This document shows positions 25,665 to 38,370 of a stretch of 64,000 bases of DNA, piece by piece (position 1 is the stretch's first letter; each line of letters begins with the position of its first letter). The notes beneath the pieces were generated by a model. It did not search any database, had not been told where the DNA came from, and was given only the letters and a program-made list of their open reading frames with translations. A program made the position numbers and the translations under genes. The stretch covers positions 10,392,501-10,456,500 of the forward strand of contig NC_135791.1 in assembly GCF_051106095.1 (NCBI RefSeq), given 5' to 3'. Source of the DNA: Pogona vitticeps. Taxonomy: Eukaryota > Chordata > Lepidosauria > Squamata > Agamidae.

Positions 25665-26003
25665 TATGCTTTTGCCTTTTTCTTCCCCCCCCTCCCCCAT
25701 TAAGTTTTAAAGTTTGAAAGCAAAGCCCAAGCAGGGAGAGTATGTACTTTCTCCTCAGCCTTGGAGGGCAGTGAGTGCTCATATTATCCTAGAGTGAGCT
25801 TTTCACATGAAACAAAGCTGTGTTACTTAATCCATGTAGCATGCTGTTTAGGCTTCTGGATTTGTAACAGTACTACCAGTCATCTGACACCTGTTTTATA
25901 TTTGTGTGCAGACTAGTATGTCAGAGATAGAAGTGAAGTAGAATAGGGATCGATAATGCAAATACTGCATTTTCCTTGAGTTTCTCCTAGGGGTAGTCCA
26001 ACA

Positions 26004-26141
26004 CAGTGGTTCCCAACCTTGGGTAACCCAGGTATTTTTGGACTACAACTCCCAGAAACCCCAGCCATCATAACTGGTGGTGAAGGTATTTGCAGATTGC
26101 AGTCCAAGAACACCTGGTTTACCCCAGGTTAGGAATCAGTC
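26004..26141. mobile_element. hAT-type fold-back MITE, copy 3
   Basis: 138 bp. The left arm is cagtggttcccaaccttggg with ggactacaactcccagaaac, and the right arm is the decayed complement ending ggttaggaatcagtc. The flanking 8-mers gtccaaca and gtctaaca differ at one base, so the insertion is older than copy 2. Confidence 0.8.
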
Positions 26142-26962
26142 GTCTAACAGATTTAGGAGGCTATATTTGGTTGCAATTCTTTTAGAATCTAAAGAGGTAC
26201 TCTACCTTCACTTTCCTTTGCTCCCCAGTTTTTGTTTTCAAGCTGAGGATCAGAAATCTTCCATGAAACACCCTGTTAGTACACCCTGTCCCACTAGTAT
26301 TCCTGTTCTTAAACAGGCAACTCCTGCAGAATGTTGAGTGTAGCAACACTTGGGAATGGAGTCTCAGAAAAAATACTGACAGAGGAATCCATGAGTGCCT
26401 CATGCTTGTTGTGCCTGCACTGTAATTGCTAGCAGGGAGATGTAGTGTAGGAGTGATGTGTGTTGACCCTTGTGCATACACCTGTTGAGACATTATGGTG
26501 AAAGCAAAAATTTTGCATGACATATCTTTGTATCTGTCAGTATTTTTTTAAAAGCTCCAGTGTTGAGATTACAAATATACATGCATATACTTGAAGGAGT
26601 AGTCTGCCATCTAGACATGATTTGGGTGAATCAGAAAGATATAAAATTCTTTGGACCAGTGCTGAAATAAGCCACGTCAAAATCTGGTATGTTGTTGCTA
26701 CTTCCATCATAGCAAATCTGTCTGCTGTCATGATCTCCTTCTTGTTCTGTCACACCTTGATTGTATGTGTCTCCCTCGGAACACTAGAGGTTTCAGTTAC
26801 AAACATGCTTTGGCCTTAAAAAGGAAGATCTAGGAATTGACAGGCTCCCTTGAACACCTCACACATTTAAGGAAGTTGATTTGCATTCTATACTTGCGTT
26901 ACCAAAGATAAATTGATCTGTGAGAACTGTGAGTCCTGATTCATTGCAGTCTTCTTGGACCT

Positions 26963-27065
26963 GGTGCCCTATAGCAATGTTGGACTGCAACTATCATGTG
27001 ACGCCAGCATGGTCATTGGATGGAAGGATGGAAGTAGAAGTCCACCATATCTGGAGGATGTCAAC
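26963..27065. mobile_element. degraded fold-back MITE
   Basis: The words ttggactgcaactatcatg, gccagcatggtcattgga and atctggaggatgt match the common squamate fold-back core (ttggactacaactcccat, agcatggccaatgg). Ends and target duplication are not readable. Confidence 0.45.
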
Positions 27066-27399
27066 ATGTGAAAGACTATCCTAACATGAAGCAGATATTC
27101 TGTTGTTAGAAAAAGTATATTGGATGGCAAGTGGATCTTTGGTTTGTTGAAACTAGTTATCCTCCTGTTCCGTAGACATTCCCCTTTCAGTGCTGGATAT
27201 GCCAAGCAAGAGCCGTCTGGATGTTCTTTTCCTCTGTTGCTTAAAACAGCTTATATTCTGCATGTACAATTAAAAAGATGTTGTTTCCATGGGTTGTTAC
27301 TCTGGGAACTCTGTTTTTTTCCTGTCTACCAAAATAACCTAGGAACCACTGTGAAGTGGTGGTTGGCAGCTTGAAATAAACTGTTCTGTACCTTCCTTA

Positions 27400-28460
27400 A
27401 CATTATAATACAAGTGTTTGTACAGTCTTCAATTTCCTCCAGTTGAAGGAAGAGTGGTGCCATTAAATGCAGTGGGCAGCCTGATGATCTCCAACTGATT
27501 GAGACTGCAGCTCTTATGACAATGTTAGTACGGGGGTAGGGAGGGTTTAGGGATAGAATTCCAGAACATACAGAGCGTACGTACCAGGTTGCCTTCAGTA
27601 TAGATGCTTCTTCCAGTATGCTAAACACGCAAGAGGACAACCTTATTGCTGACTTTTCAGTCAGCTGTAGGCTGTCAAATGATACACATGCTTCAGCAGT
27701 CTACCCCCATGCCCCCACATCCTTTCCTGAGCTGACAGGGCAACATTGATCTCTTTCATCAAGTACTTTATGACTATTCTGCAACTGGAAAATTCAACCA
27801 TGGAACAACTGGGTTGATGATATTTGTCATCTTCTGAACTTTTCAGAGGCCTTGATTGTCCACTGATCCTTTCTTCCTAGCACACAACTCAGTTTCTTCC
27901 CGTTGCTTTTATAGCTCATAAATTATGTGTATGATCTCCGCATATCTGATTACCTTTCTTCTCTTTGCTGACTAGCAGCCTGTAGTATGAGATCCAAAGG
28001 GACCAAAAATTCTGAAGGAGAGGGGAGGTAGAGGGAAAGGAGCCTTAAGTTTTGCAGAAAGGTAGAATATCCATTAAAGAGTGTGTGGGTAAAGGAAATG
28101 AGGGTCCTTCTAATGCTGAGGGTCTAACGTTGCCTTCATGTTTTCTCTGTGCCTTTTTATGTGTTAAATTCATTACAAAGGTGCCATGAGTATACGCTCT
28201 GCTGTACTTAGTCTGTTAGGTGCACTTTGTAGTGAGCTTATTAATTCCCTCACCCCCTATCAGCAAAGAGCAACTATCCAAGTTAAGCAAACAACCTACA
28301 GGTAAATTGACTTCCAGGTTGCTTGCCCCAAGGCTAGAACTTAATGAGCTCTTTTGCCACTGGGTTGTCTTTGCTGGGCTGTAAACCATGTATATTTACA
28401 TCTTGGCAGTGACCCCACCATATCCTGAAATCCTGATTACACACCTGAAGCCTTGGTGCC
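27400..28460. other. NUDC-NR0B2 intergenic sequence
   Basis: No repeat or exon was recognised in this 1.06-kb stretch upstream of the NR0B2 promoter. Confidence 0.35.
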
Positions 28461-28472
28461 TTGGTACAGCCT

Positions 28473-28485
28473 GGGTTAATGACTT
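28473..28485 (+). promoter_or_regulatory. candidate FXR response element (IR-1) of NR0B2
   Basis: gggttaatgactt is an inverted repeat of nuclear-receptor half-sites separated by one base. As remembered, the mammalian SHP promoter IR-1 reads gagttaatgacct, so 11 of 13 positions agree. It lies about 225 bp upstream of the TATA-like box, close to the mammalian position. A forkhead-like tgtttat (28486-28492) and an LRH-1/SF-1-type half-site aaggtca (28499-28505) follow. The inferred role is bile-acid-activated FXR and LRH-1 control of SHP. Confidence 0.65.
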
Positions 28486-28709
28486 TGTTTATACTGATAA
28501 GGTCAATCCAGATAAAGAGAGTCCTCCGAGTCTCCTGGCCCTGGCTGGCACCTTCATTGAGAAAACCTTTCTCTGTGCCACGTGAAGACTCGGGCTTTTC
28601 CCCCGACCAATCGTTTCAGGACTGACTTTGTTTTTCAATGAGCCACTGGTGCTTGTCAAAGGGAGGTCAAGGCTGTTGAGGAGGGTGATTTCATTCACCT
28701 TTCAGGGCT

Positions 28710-28715
28710 GTATAA
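28710..28715 (+). promoter_or_regulatory. TATA-like box of NR0B2
   Basis: tataag within gggctgtataagaggag, about 150 bp before the first ATG. It predicts a transcription start near 28740 and a 5' UTR of about 125 nt. Confidence 0.6.
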
Positions 28716-28863
28716 GAGGAGTGCAGAAAGAGCAGCCCTAGGAGGAGCTATAAAGTGACAAAAAGGTGCCCATCGCAGTGAGAAGCCTGCACAAGGACCA
28801 GGTTTGGAGCAAAAAGCGCCTATCTGACAAGTTCTGGCCAGCACACTCTGCTCCGACGTGGAC

Positions 28864-31800
28864 ATGGAGTGTGAGAAGTGTACCTGCTACCACAAAGAGA
28901 ACCAGAACGCCATCCTGTATGCCCTTCTGAGTCAGAATTTGAGTCACTACAGGGACAGCCATGGTCCTTCTCAACAGCACTGCTTGTGCCATAAACGCCG
29001 CACCGTCTGCCTCCAGACCCCTCAAGTTACCTGCCAAGCCGCTTCGAATGTCTTGGTGAAGACCATCAACTTCATGAAGAACTTGCCCTCCTTCCAGCTC
29101 CTGCCTTGGGAAGACCAGCTCTTGCTGCTCGAAAGCTGTTGGGCTCCCCTTTTCCTTCTGGGGCTAGTCCAGGAGATGGTCACCTTTGAGGTGATGGAGA
29201 CGCCAGCTCCCAGTATGCTAGAAAGCATCCTCCTCAATGGCCAGTGCAAGAGACCGGAGCTGCAGAGAGCGCAGCCCACCCTGGCCAGCGTGCAGCGTCT
29301 CCAGTGCTGCTTGAACTCTTTCTGGAGTCTCGACCTGAGCCCTAAAGAGTATGCCTATCTAAAAGGAGCCATTCTTTTCAACCCTGGTAAGTGCTGCTGT
29401 ACGCGCACAGTAAGAAAGCCCTGGGTCAAGGATTGTGCTTTAGAAATCTAGCAGAATGAAAGACGCCGAGTTGCACCCTGCTGTAAACAATGATAAAATG
29501 TAGGAACTTTTCCAAGAGGTTGTAACCTGATACATTTTCTTAATTGATTCAACGTTTGTGCTTTAGTCTATTGAGGAAATTTGCATACAGTTTTTTAAAA
29601 ATTAAAATATCATTTATACTAACCTTGAAGTTCTTTTTCTGAGTCCCAGGGCTTATGTAGCCTCCCCCCCCCCCCCAAAAAAAGCCATCCATCCACCAGA
29701 GAGCAGCATTAGCAGGCTTGTCGGAAGCCTGACCAGACCAGCATTTAAGAAAGGGAAAAAATCCCAAACAATTTCTTCCCTTTCTTAAAGCCAAATAGCT
29801 ACCAAGCATTCCCTGGAGTTACAGATTGCTAACCAATGTGTTGGAACGCTGGGAGAGGAGAAGGAATGGAGTGGAATGCTGGACAAGGTCTGACCGTCAC
29901 CCCAAAAGGCAGTAACTCTGCAGTATCTTGTACTACTTTCCTTTTATGTTTTATGCACACGTGTCCTTGCGGTAAGGATAAGTTTAGAGAGAGCATTGCT
30001 CTTGCGGGTGGGTGAATGCATCTTCAAAGATGATGCCTTCGATTGGTACTTTTTATACTTGCTTCTTTTGGGTTCATTAAAAATTAATTATTGGGCAACA
30101 TATTTGAGTTGATTTAGACGTTTCGATGATTAAAAAGTGTGCTGCTTATATACTGCCTCATAGTGCTTAAAGCACATTCTGGGCGGTTTACAATTTAATT
30201 ATGCAGGCTACACATTGCCCTCTCCCTCCCTCCCCTAGCAAGCTCAGTATTCAATTTACCAGCTTCAGAAGGATGGAAGGCCGAGTGAACCTCAAGCCAG
30301 CTACCTGGGATTGAACCCTGGTTGTGAGCAGAGGTTTGGCTGCAGTAGTGCAGTTTAACCACTGCACCATGAGGCTACAATTAAGGACTAGAACTCTATC
30401 TTTTCATGTTGCACTAAATCCAGCTAATCTGAGTGACCCATTCTAGCATTAGGATAATTCCTCCACCTATAAAATATAATTTCATGGTTTCTTTCTTTCT
30501 ATAGCGCTATACTTCTCCAAAGCATAAAGAGCTGTTTTATTTCAAACCACCCCCTCACACCATCTTCCAGTCATACTTTACACATTCTGCTTTAACATCT
30601 CTTCCAGTCTTGCAGCAGGCAGGTACTAAGCATGAAAATAGCATGGTAAGGATCTGTTTCCTATAGTCACAGACCAATTAGCAACTGTGGTTATTGGGTT
30701 CAGTGATATCCCTCTCCAAGGGAATCAAGGCAGTATCTGTGGTTTTTCTCAACTTCGATTTTGTCTTCAGAACCACCCTGTAAAATATGTTAAGGCTGAG
30801 CAATGTGACTGGATCTGGGTCACCCAGGTAAGTGCCATAAGTCACTGGGAATTTAACCGGGATCTCCTGCATCCTGGTCTGTTATTAAACAGACAGATGG
30901 GCAGTTCTGGCACTCCAGAAACACAGCTGGTGAATTTTGTAAGGGGGAAACATCTGCACAGTTGTCCATCCATCTCTAACGGCTACATCTCAGATATTGA
31001 AAACCTCCGAAAGTCTTATAGCTATGAAAAAATGTAGGCAGAAATTTCATATATAGATGCTAAACAAATAAGTTGCACGTAAGCACCTAAGTCAGATTTA
31101 TGAACATAAAAAATACTGTAAACATTCTCTTTTCCAGGACCTGCAAGTTATACGGGTCTAATGCAGCAGCAGAAATTTTTAATAGGAATTTCTTTTGCTT
31201 TTGCACCTCCTGTAATATAAAATGCCCATGACTCAGAATCTGACAAGCTGCCAGCCATGGTGATAAGTACAGTTATTGTGACTAAAAAGGTTAGAAATCC
31301 AGCAGTCTGCACTGCCTGTAATTTCAGGAATAGCAAATCTCAGAAAGAGCAAAGTGCTAACGTAATAAGGACAGCAAGTTACCGGTACAGTACTGTACTG
31401 CAAATGCCACCTCTGGTCATACTAGACATTGCAATGTTTAACTTTGTTTTACTTCCTATGTTTTACTTCCACACTTGAACCCTCAGCTATGAAGGAGATT
31501 TCCTCTTGCTAGGCAGTTTTTATGTACAGTGACATTGCTTGGCTGGAGACCTGGCTAATTGTTTTACAGTAACATTTAGAAAACTGCTGCTCAAACCTCA
31601 TTTGTAAAATGCAGCATTCATTTCCAGGGCTGCTTTTTCTATATCCCCCTTAATTATTATAACAGTCTATCCACACATAGACACTCAAATCACATTTTGG
31701 CAGGAACAGCTGGTCCCTACCCTCTTTGTTGCCTCTTTCCCTACATGAAAAGCAACAGGTCTACAGAGTAAGTGTTTCTCCTTGTGTATAAGCTCCTGCG

Positions 31801-33504
31801 AGCAAGAGTCATCCAGGGCTGCTCCAGAATCTACACATGAGCAGGAATGTCGCCTTTGTATTCCTTCTGCAGAAAGCAATAGCTGAGAAGGAGGGGCCTC
31901 GGTCCTGCTAAAGACATGCAAATATATCTTGATTACAATTCATGCTTTGTAGGGGGGAAAAGGCAATGGTGGAAAGATCTCAGAGTTTAGAAAAATGTCA
32001 ATAAGCAGAGCTTCCCCCATTCTTTGGGCTGCCCCATAAATCCAGTTTCTGCCCCACCTTTTGCCTGCAATGAGCGCTTTATTGTCTGAGTGCTCTTGGC
32101 CTCAGAAGAAAGAAGTCAAGGGGCACCTGTGACTACAGTGGAGACTGGAAGACCTTGAGTGTTGAACTACCAGGAATGTTGGCAAGTCTTTGGGTCTGAG
32201 GCTGGGTCTTTGTACCAAGCCCCAAGTCTGAGTCCCTATTAAAAACAAGCTTTTTCCTCCATAAAAAAAAGGGAAGGGTGGGTGGGTTCCGAGTTGCGAG
32301 TCCAATCTGATTCATTTGGACGGAAAAACCTGCTGAGTTCGGTTGCCATTGCGATTTAGGTCCAACTTGACATCAAGTCCCATGACTTGAGTCCCCATGA
32401 CAAGGTTTAGTGGAAGTTTGTAGTTCAACAGTTTCTAGAAGGCCACACATTCCCCCACCTCTGCTCAGCCTCCAGGCACTCTTCCATTTAGTATGTTCGA
32501 ACGGCCAGACCTGTTGAGCATCAGCACAAGAAATCCATCACTTGCCTTGCAAGGAGAGGCACATAAGAAGACAGGGCATTTTTGGAACGTTCCTGCTCTG
32601 AACTGCCATTCCTTTAAAGCACAGGTGGTCAAAGTGCAGCCTGTGAGCCCCACTTTGGCCTCCAGCACTCCCAGGGATCGTCTCCTACATCCTCCTTGCT
32701 TGAATGTATGCCTTAGGAAGTCCATCATGCCACTCTAGGGCACACTCTAGGGCACACAGGAGGCAATGTTGCATGTTGCGGGCCCTCCAGCAGCCCTGAA
32801 GCCCCCAACCCCCAACATGTGTTTGCATTTTTTAAAAAAAGATGGTGGCTAGAAGGCACAAGGGAGCGTTATTGTTCTTTTAGAAGAGGCAGCCGTGTTA
32901 ATCTGTGCAAGTATATAGGCAAAATCCAAAGAAACGGAACAAAGCAAAAGAGAGAGAAACATATGGGACTTGTGAACAATGTGACTGGCTGATTTATAAG
33001 TTAGAGTAAATTGTGTGTGTTATTCTTTTAAAAACTTTTGAAAATGTAGCAAGAACAAGTTTTTAAAAATGCTGGTTGGAGTTTTAAAATTTAATTGTAG
33101 TTATATTTCTGGCTGTATTTATAAGACAATGAAACTGAATACATTTGAATGCACATGGTAACTTTGCATAATTTTGTCTGGTTCTAGCTGTCCAGCTCAT
33201 CTGGCAATTTTACGGAGTCAACATTTAATTAACCTGCATTTCCTTCTCTGTTTCCCTCTCAGATGTACCTGGTCTTAAGGCTTCCTCCTACATCGAGAGC
33301 CTCCAGAGAGAAGCTCAAAGAGCACTCCAGGAAGTCTTAGCACTTCTCCATCTGGAGGATCAAGGCCGTTTTGCCCGGGTCCTGCTGATTTCCTCTTCCC
33401 TGAAGTCCATCCCTCCTGCCCTCATTACTGACCTTTTCTTCCAGCCCATAATTGGCAACACAGACATGCTTGAGCTGCTTTCAGATATGCTGCTCATGAA
33501 ATAG
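28864..33504 (+). CDS. NR0B2: nuclear receptor subfamily 0 group B member 2 (SHP), two exons
   Basis: Exon 1 is 28864-29386 and exon 2 is 33263-33504. They join in phase 1 (CCT G|AT GTA) to give 254 aa; human SHP is 257 aa. There is no DNA-binding domain, as expected; the protein is a ligand-binding-like domain. Visible signatures are AILYALLS near the N-terminus (LxxLL-like), KTINFMKNLPSF, WAPLFLLGLVQ, TFEVMETPAPS, LSPKEYAYLKGAILFNPD at the exon junction, FARVLLISSSLKSIP and the C-terminal LLSDMLLMK. SHP is a nuclear co-repressor that binds LRH-1, HNF4A and others and mediates bile-acid feedback on CYP7A1. The start is the ATG at 28864; an in-frame GTG two codons earlier is not used by eukaryotes in this context. 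The single 3.9-kb intron holds several repeats. The frame is intact. Confidence 0.97.
30134..30378 (-). repeat. tRNA-derived SINE (family C) in NR0B2 intron
   Basis: Full-length minus-strand copy. The head (tagcctcatggtgcagtggt on the minus strand) and B-box-like ggttcaatcc are both readable, with tail ggcagtatataagcagcaca. It aligns end to end with 7874 and 49945. Confidence 0.75.
31130..31425. repeat. unnamed interspersed repeat, copy X2
   Basis: Second copy of the repeat at 824-1096. Shared blocks include agcagaaattttta, ataggaa, tttgcacctcct, atctgacaagctgcca and tgcaaatgccacctc, all in the same order. Confidence 0.5.
32150..32404. repeat. unnamed interspersed repeat, copy Y2
   Basis: Second copy of the repeat at 3226-3465. 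Shared order: caagtctttggg, caagccccaagtctgagtcc, aaaacaagctttttcc, aaggg, gttgcgagtcc, tcaagtcc, acttgagtcc. Confidence 0.5.
32876..32960. repeat. short interspersed-repeat fragment
   Basis: The start ttttagaagaggcagccgtg recurs as ttttagaagaggaagccatg at 60370-60389, with a similar A-rich continuation. The class is not identified. Confidence 0.3.
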
Positions 33505-34757
33505 TCTCCTTGGCTGCAAGGTCCTCTGGAGGAGGTAGCTTCTGGAGTCATTCACCGCACACTCAGCTTGGCATTCAATTCCAGAAAGCAACAGAGCTCA
33601 TCTGTATCATGCAGGAGATGAGAACAGCCTCCTCCCAATGATGTGTTTGTAGACAAAGAGGCCACTGGCTGCCAGGCCTCTCTTTGCACATGCCTCAGAA
33701 CACTAAAGGACAACTTCCAGCCCGCTCTTACTGAACTACCTGCAATCAAGCCTACTTAGAGCAGAGGAAAACCGCTGCACTGGAGCAGCATTGCAAGTTC
33801 TGCCTGGGGTAATGGTGTGTCCCAGTAATGATACCCATTGCCACCCACTGTGTAACAGGGGTACTTACTAAATGTTTTTTTTTTCAATCCATCTACAGCT
33901 GTAATGGGAAAAATACATTGCACACTCATGTTGGTTTTAACTGCTATTATTTCCCTTCCCCATCTGCAGAAATACTGTACTGGAATTATATTTTGATGCC
34001 ACTGCAAGATTTCACTCTTACAGATTCCATGCCTTCACTTCCAGACTCAAAACACCCAAGATTTCTCAGTAAGAGCAGTGTCTCTTTGTATTCGAGATAC
34101 TTTCTGAAATCCATTTCATCCAGATACAGTAGTTTGCTTTTTTAAAAAGAAAGCTACTGCAAGTAAATCTACATAAACAAACGATGTAAACAAAACCAAA
34201 TTCCATTATCATTTATTTAGGTTTCTAGGTGCCAATATGTTGTCCTTCCAAAAGGCAATGGCGATTACTCTCAGAAGTGTCTGATGTGAGTTAATGTTAG
34301 CTGTTGGTTACCATTGTGCCTAAGAACCTGAATGTCCTGTCTTGCAGATTTATTGGGGCAATTTCTCTTTGTATGTGCCAGTTAAGTGGAGAAGAAAAGG
34401 CCTCTGAGTACATGCAAGAGCAAATGTTCCCCTCTCAGATGTACCTGATTTCTTCCTGATTTCTCTCTTATATTTGTGTTGAGTTATAAAAAAGGGCAAT
34501 GATACAACAGGAGATACAACTGCTATCCTGTTACACCATTTGGTGTGAGCTGCTCTGATACAGTAAAGTCTTTGGTTTGACTCTGGGGGTTCTTTATTAC
34601 TATTCAGCTTTTGCTTCTGGTGATATTAGGGCCAGAAAGCTTAGTTCATTATCCTATCTGTTCCACAGCAAATTTCCTCAGACTCCTGTTCTTAATATGA
34701 GTTTCTCAATGGGACAGCATCTCCTGTCTTCAGTTTATAATGGCATGTGCATACTTG
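33505..34757. other. NR0B2 3' flank
   Basis: Includes the NR0B2 3' UTR, whose end was not fixed because no clear aataaa lies close to the stop. No repeat was recognised before the DNA element at 34760. Confidence 0.35.
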
Positions 34758-34759
34758 TA

Positions 34760-35183
34760 CAAGTGGTGCCCCGCTTGATGATTACCTTGTTAGATGAGGA
34801 AATCGCTTTACGATGAAGTTTTGCGATCGCAAAACAATGTTTCAAAGGGCAATTTTCATTTGACGATGATCGGTTCCCTGATTCGAGAACTGATTCTTTG
34901 CTAAACGATGATTTTAAAACAGCTGATTGGCAGCTCTCAAAATGGCCCCCCACTGTTCAAAATGGCTCCTCGCTGTTTTCAGGACTGATTATTTACAAGA
35001 CAGGCACCAAAAAATGGCTGCCCTACGGAGGATCTTTGCTGGACGCTGAGGCGTTTTGCCCATTGGAATGCATTGAACCGGTTTTCAATGCATTTCAATG
35101 GGCTTTTTCATTTCACTTGACAAGGATTTCACTTAACAGCGATTTGAACGGAACAAATTATCCTCATCAAGCGAGGCACAACT
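34760..35183. mobile_element. full-length TIR DNA transposon (mariner-type, non-autonomous)
   Basis: The left end is caagtggtgccccgcttgat and the inverted right end is atcaagcgaggcacaact. TA flanks both sides (34758-34759, 35184-35185). Inside are cgatga/tttcatt words and caatgcatttcaatgggc. No transposase frame is present. The copy at 10121 is its 3' third. Confidence 0.7.
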
Positions 35184-35574
35184 TATCATCTTTGCACATA
35201 TTTGTGACATCAGTATTTTGTGAGTGTGCTTGCTTGTAATTTGTATGTAATAAGATATGCTAAGTTATTATTTTTTAAAAAAATAAATAAAAGTATTGTG
35301 CAATGTGTGCAATAGTTGTTGTGAAGCCCAAACGGATTGGAATTTATAAATCTTTAAATATTTTTAACACTGTGGGCCTTGTTCTAAGCACCACACTTTA
35401 AGAAGTACACAGACCAACTGGAAGCAGTTCAAGATTGGGCAAGGAACACAAATGGTATACAGATCAGAGATCCTGGGAGCAGTGGTTGAAAGAGAAAGTG
35501 TGGCCCTAGATCTATTAAATTACAGGACAGCCTTGGGTTGAATATTAGCTGACCACTTCTTAAGAGTTGCTGCC

Positions 35575-35790
35575 TGGATAACTCAGTGAGTTAGATGTCT
35601 GGGTGTGGAACTAGAAATTGTGAGCTGTATTCCCCACTGTGCTTTCTAGGAGAAGAAACAGCTTGTGTAGCCATGGATAAGCTGCACAATCCCAAAGGCC
35701 TCCAGGATAAGGGAATGGTAAACCTGAGTAGCATCAACCTAGAAAACTCTGGAAGGTGTTATAACTCAGAAATGACTTGACAGCATGCAA
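35575..35790 (+). repeat. tRNA-derived SINE (family B)
   Basis: Starts ggataactcagtgagttaga and continues with ggagaagaaacagc, a ccatggataagctgcac block, ggaatggtaaacc, aaaactctggaaggtg and an aatgacttgacagca tail. It is the best-preserved copy of the family together with 60846. Confidence 0.6.
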
Positions 35791-36289
35791 TTATTATTAC
35801 TCAACATTTAAGAACAGAACGGGACAAAGACTAGCCTGTTTTGCAGATCTTCAAGCAGAGGCTGAATACCTAGTTGCCTGTTGAGACTGGATGTGTTGAA
35901 CTGTGTTGCTTATATGCAATTGCCTTTCCAGTCCTTGTTTAGGGAATCCAGTAGTGGCTACAATATTGTTTCTGTTGCACCTGTTGTTGATGCATACTAA
36001 ATGTCAGTTGCTGCCAACTGATTAGACATCACCTAACTACATCTATTTGACTAGTAGGGAACAGGCTTTTTCTAGCTGAAAGTACACTTAGTCTGAAGTA
36101 GCTAAAAAGGATAGTAATACTGTATATAGATTTGCACTGAAAACCTATAAGGATGCTTTTTGCAAAGTATATTTTCTAAGCAGAAAACTTATGATGTACT
36201 ATAAACTGATGTTCCATACCTGTCATATGAGACATACCTGCCCCCAGGGCATACAGAAAAGCTATGTTCATGATGATACTTAATTCAGA

Positions 36290-36690
36290 GCACCCTGGAA
36301 TAAAGGAGGGCAACAAGGATGATCAGGGGGCTTGAAACCAAGCCCTGTGAAGAAAGACTGAAAGAATTGGGCATGTTTTGCCTTATAATCATAGAATAAT
36401 GAAGACAGAAGGGGCCTACAAGGCTATTGAGTACAACCCACTGAGGGGAGATATGATAGCACCTTTCAAATATCTGAAAGGTAGTCATTCAGAGGAGGGG
36501 CAGGATCTGTTCTTGATCATCCCAGAGTGCACGACATGTAATAATGGGCTCAAGCTACAGGAAGATAGATTTAGGCTGAGTATCGGGGGAAACCTCTTAA
36601 CTGCTAGAGCAGTACGACAATGGAACCAATTCCCTCAGGAGGTGGTGAACAACCCTGGAGGGGGTTGGAATAAATTACCTTGCTTTAAAT
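36290..36690 (+). mobile_element. CR1 LINE fragment
   Basis: Typical CR1 3' words in order: ggcttgaaaccaagccctgt, a gaagaaagactgaaagaatt block, ggggagatatgatagcacc, ttcaaatatctgaaaggtag, a ctacaggaagatagatttag block and gaggtggtgaac. A piece reading atcatagaataatgaag interrupts it near 36390 and may be a small CR1 tail insertion. Confidence 0.65.
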
Positions 36691-37465
36691 CTATACAGTT
36701 TCCAAATATCTGCTAGTATACATCAGACTGTTTTGTAAAAAGAAGAGGCCAAAGACGGACTGGGGCTGCAAACACCAAATAGCAGGTCCTCGGGTGGGCA
36801 ACTGTGGAGAGTCCAGGGACTGCAGCCTCTCCCCCCCCCCCCCCCCGCCGCTTGACACAACTCGAAGTAACATTAAGAGGAGTTGTGGACAGAAATAGCA
36901 TTTAGTAGAATATCTGCAGTCTCTGGGAGCAGGAGCTTTCATTTTCTGCTGAAGAAACGTCTGTCCCTCAATTGGAAGGGATGACTTCAGAGGGTAATGG
37001 AGTGGCTGACACATTTTCTGCAGGATACATAGTTCCTGCTTGCTACCTCCAAAAACATTAGTTTCTTTCTGTGTGTAACATGGTGTCCATCGTGTGGATT
37101 ATTTTCCTTTTTCTGTATGCAGGTCTATGCAGTCTCAATACTGTAACTTTATAATGGGAAAAAATGCATCCTTAATAGAATGAGAGACCATTACTGGAGG
37201 CACAAGGACCCACTATCCTGCATCCACTGGGTAAACATACTTGTTCCTAGCCCCAGCTATGTGAAATAGTTTACTTTTTCCACTGGTATCAATGGGCTCT
37301 CCCATCACTGGGAACATGTAAGCATCGTTTCTTAAAACAAAAAGGGATTTAGCCAGAATGAGATGGTTCTTTCTGCACATATCTACATGAATATCCTTTA
37401 CACAGATATTCCCACTTCTCTGTTCCTACTCCCACTCAGTTGTTTTTCCAACATTTACTCAGGTA

Positions 37466-38370
37466 CAGTGGTGCCTTGACTTACAAACGTCCCAACTTAC
37501 GACCAATTCAAGTTACGACCAGCTCCAGCTGCAAAATTTTGCTTCGATCTGTGACCAGGCGCTTCGAGTTATGAACGGGAAAAAAGGCAGGGAAGGTGGC
37601 AAATTTGAACTGCTTTCAGTTAACCATTGGTCATTGAAGAGGCTGCTTCTCTGTACGTAGCTCTTTCGCCCCAGCACTTAGAGAGTGTGGGTTCGGAGAG
37701 AGACTTCAGACTGCCTGGTACTGCTTGGTACTGTATTGTATTTTTTGGGGGACATTTTTGTTTTTTAAAATGTTTGTTTTTGGATTTTTGCTTTTTGACT
37801 TTCTTTTTTTTAAAAGACAGAATGCCTGTTCTGGGTGAGTACTGTATGTACAGGGTTTTTGCAGCGTGGGTTTGGGCTGGGGGTGGGTGGGTTCTGTTTT
37901 TGTGCTCTGATGGGTCTTGCAGTATGTAGTTGTAGCATTTTTAGTCCCTGCTTGAATGTTTTTTTATTATTATTCTGTGGCTCCTAGGGTTTGTGTACTG
38001 TGATCTCTCTCTTGTTTTAAAAGGTGCTTGGTTTAAAAGGTGTTGGTTTAAAAGGTGTGGATTTAAAATGTGTTTTAGTTTCTCCTCCCTCCCATCGTCT
38101 TTTTTCTCTCTTTGTCCTCTATCAGACAAAAAGCATTGTCTGAGGGGTCAGTTTGCTGGAATGTTTGCTGGAATTTTTTGTGTGTTTTTTTAAATTCTGT
38201 GGCTCCTAGGGTTTGTGTACTGTACAGTACTACTGTGTGGTATGCTGAACAGTACTCATGGCTCCGGAACAGATTAATTGTGTCTCAATGCATTCCTATG
38301 GGAAATGGTGCTTCAACTTATGACCATTTCGAGTTACGACCATCTTCTCGAACAGATTAAGTTCGTAAAT
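37466..38370. mobile_element. TIR DNA transposon, 5' part of a composite
   Basis: The left TIR cagtggtgccttgacttaca follows TA (37464-37465), and ttacgacc words follow. The far side has acttatgaccatttcgagtt and cgaacagattaagttcgtaa, where the inverse of the left TIR should continue, but it is cut at about 38370 and another family begins. The TIR matches the fragment at 59560. No transposase frame is present. Confidence 0.6.

Larger units (their letters stand above)
25665..27400 (+). other. NUDC 3' flank and probable 3' UTR
   Basis: Sequence following the NUDC stop. Polyadenylation-type words are attaaa at 27269-27274 and aataaa at 27375-27380. The true end was not determined and could be earlier. 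The region contains a fold-back MITE. Confidence 0.35.

Noticed and set aside
28858-28863. GTG start two codons upstream of NR0B2 ATG
   Set aside because: Vertebrate SHP starts at ATG, and the first ATG at 28864 gives the expected length.
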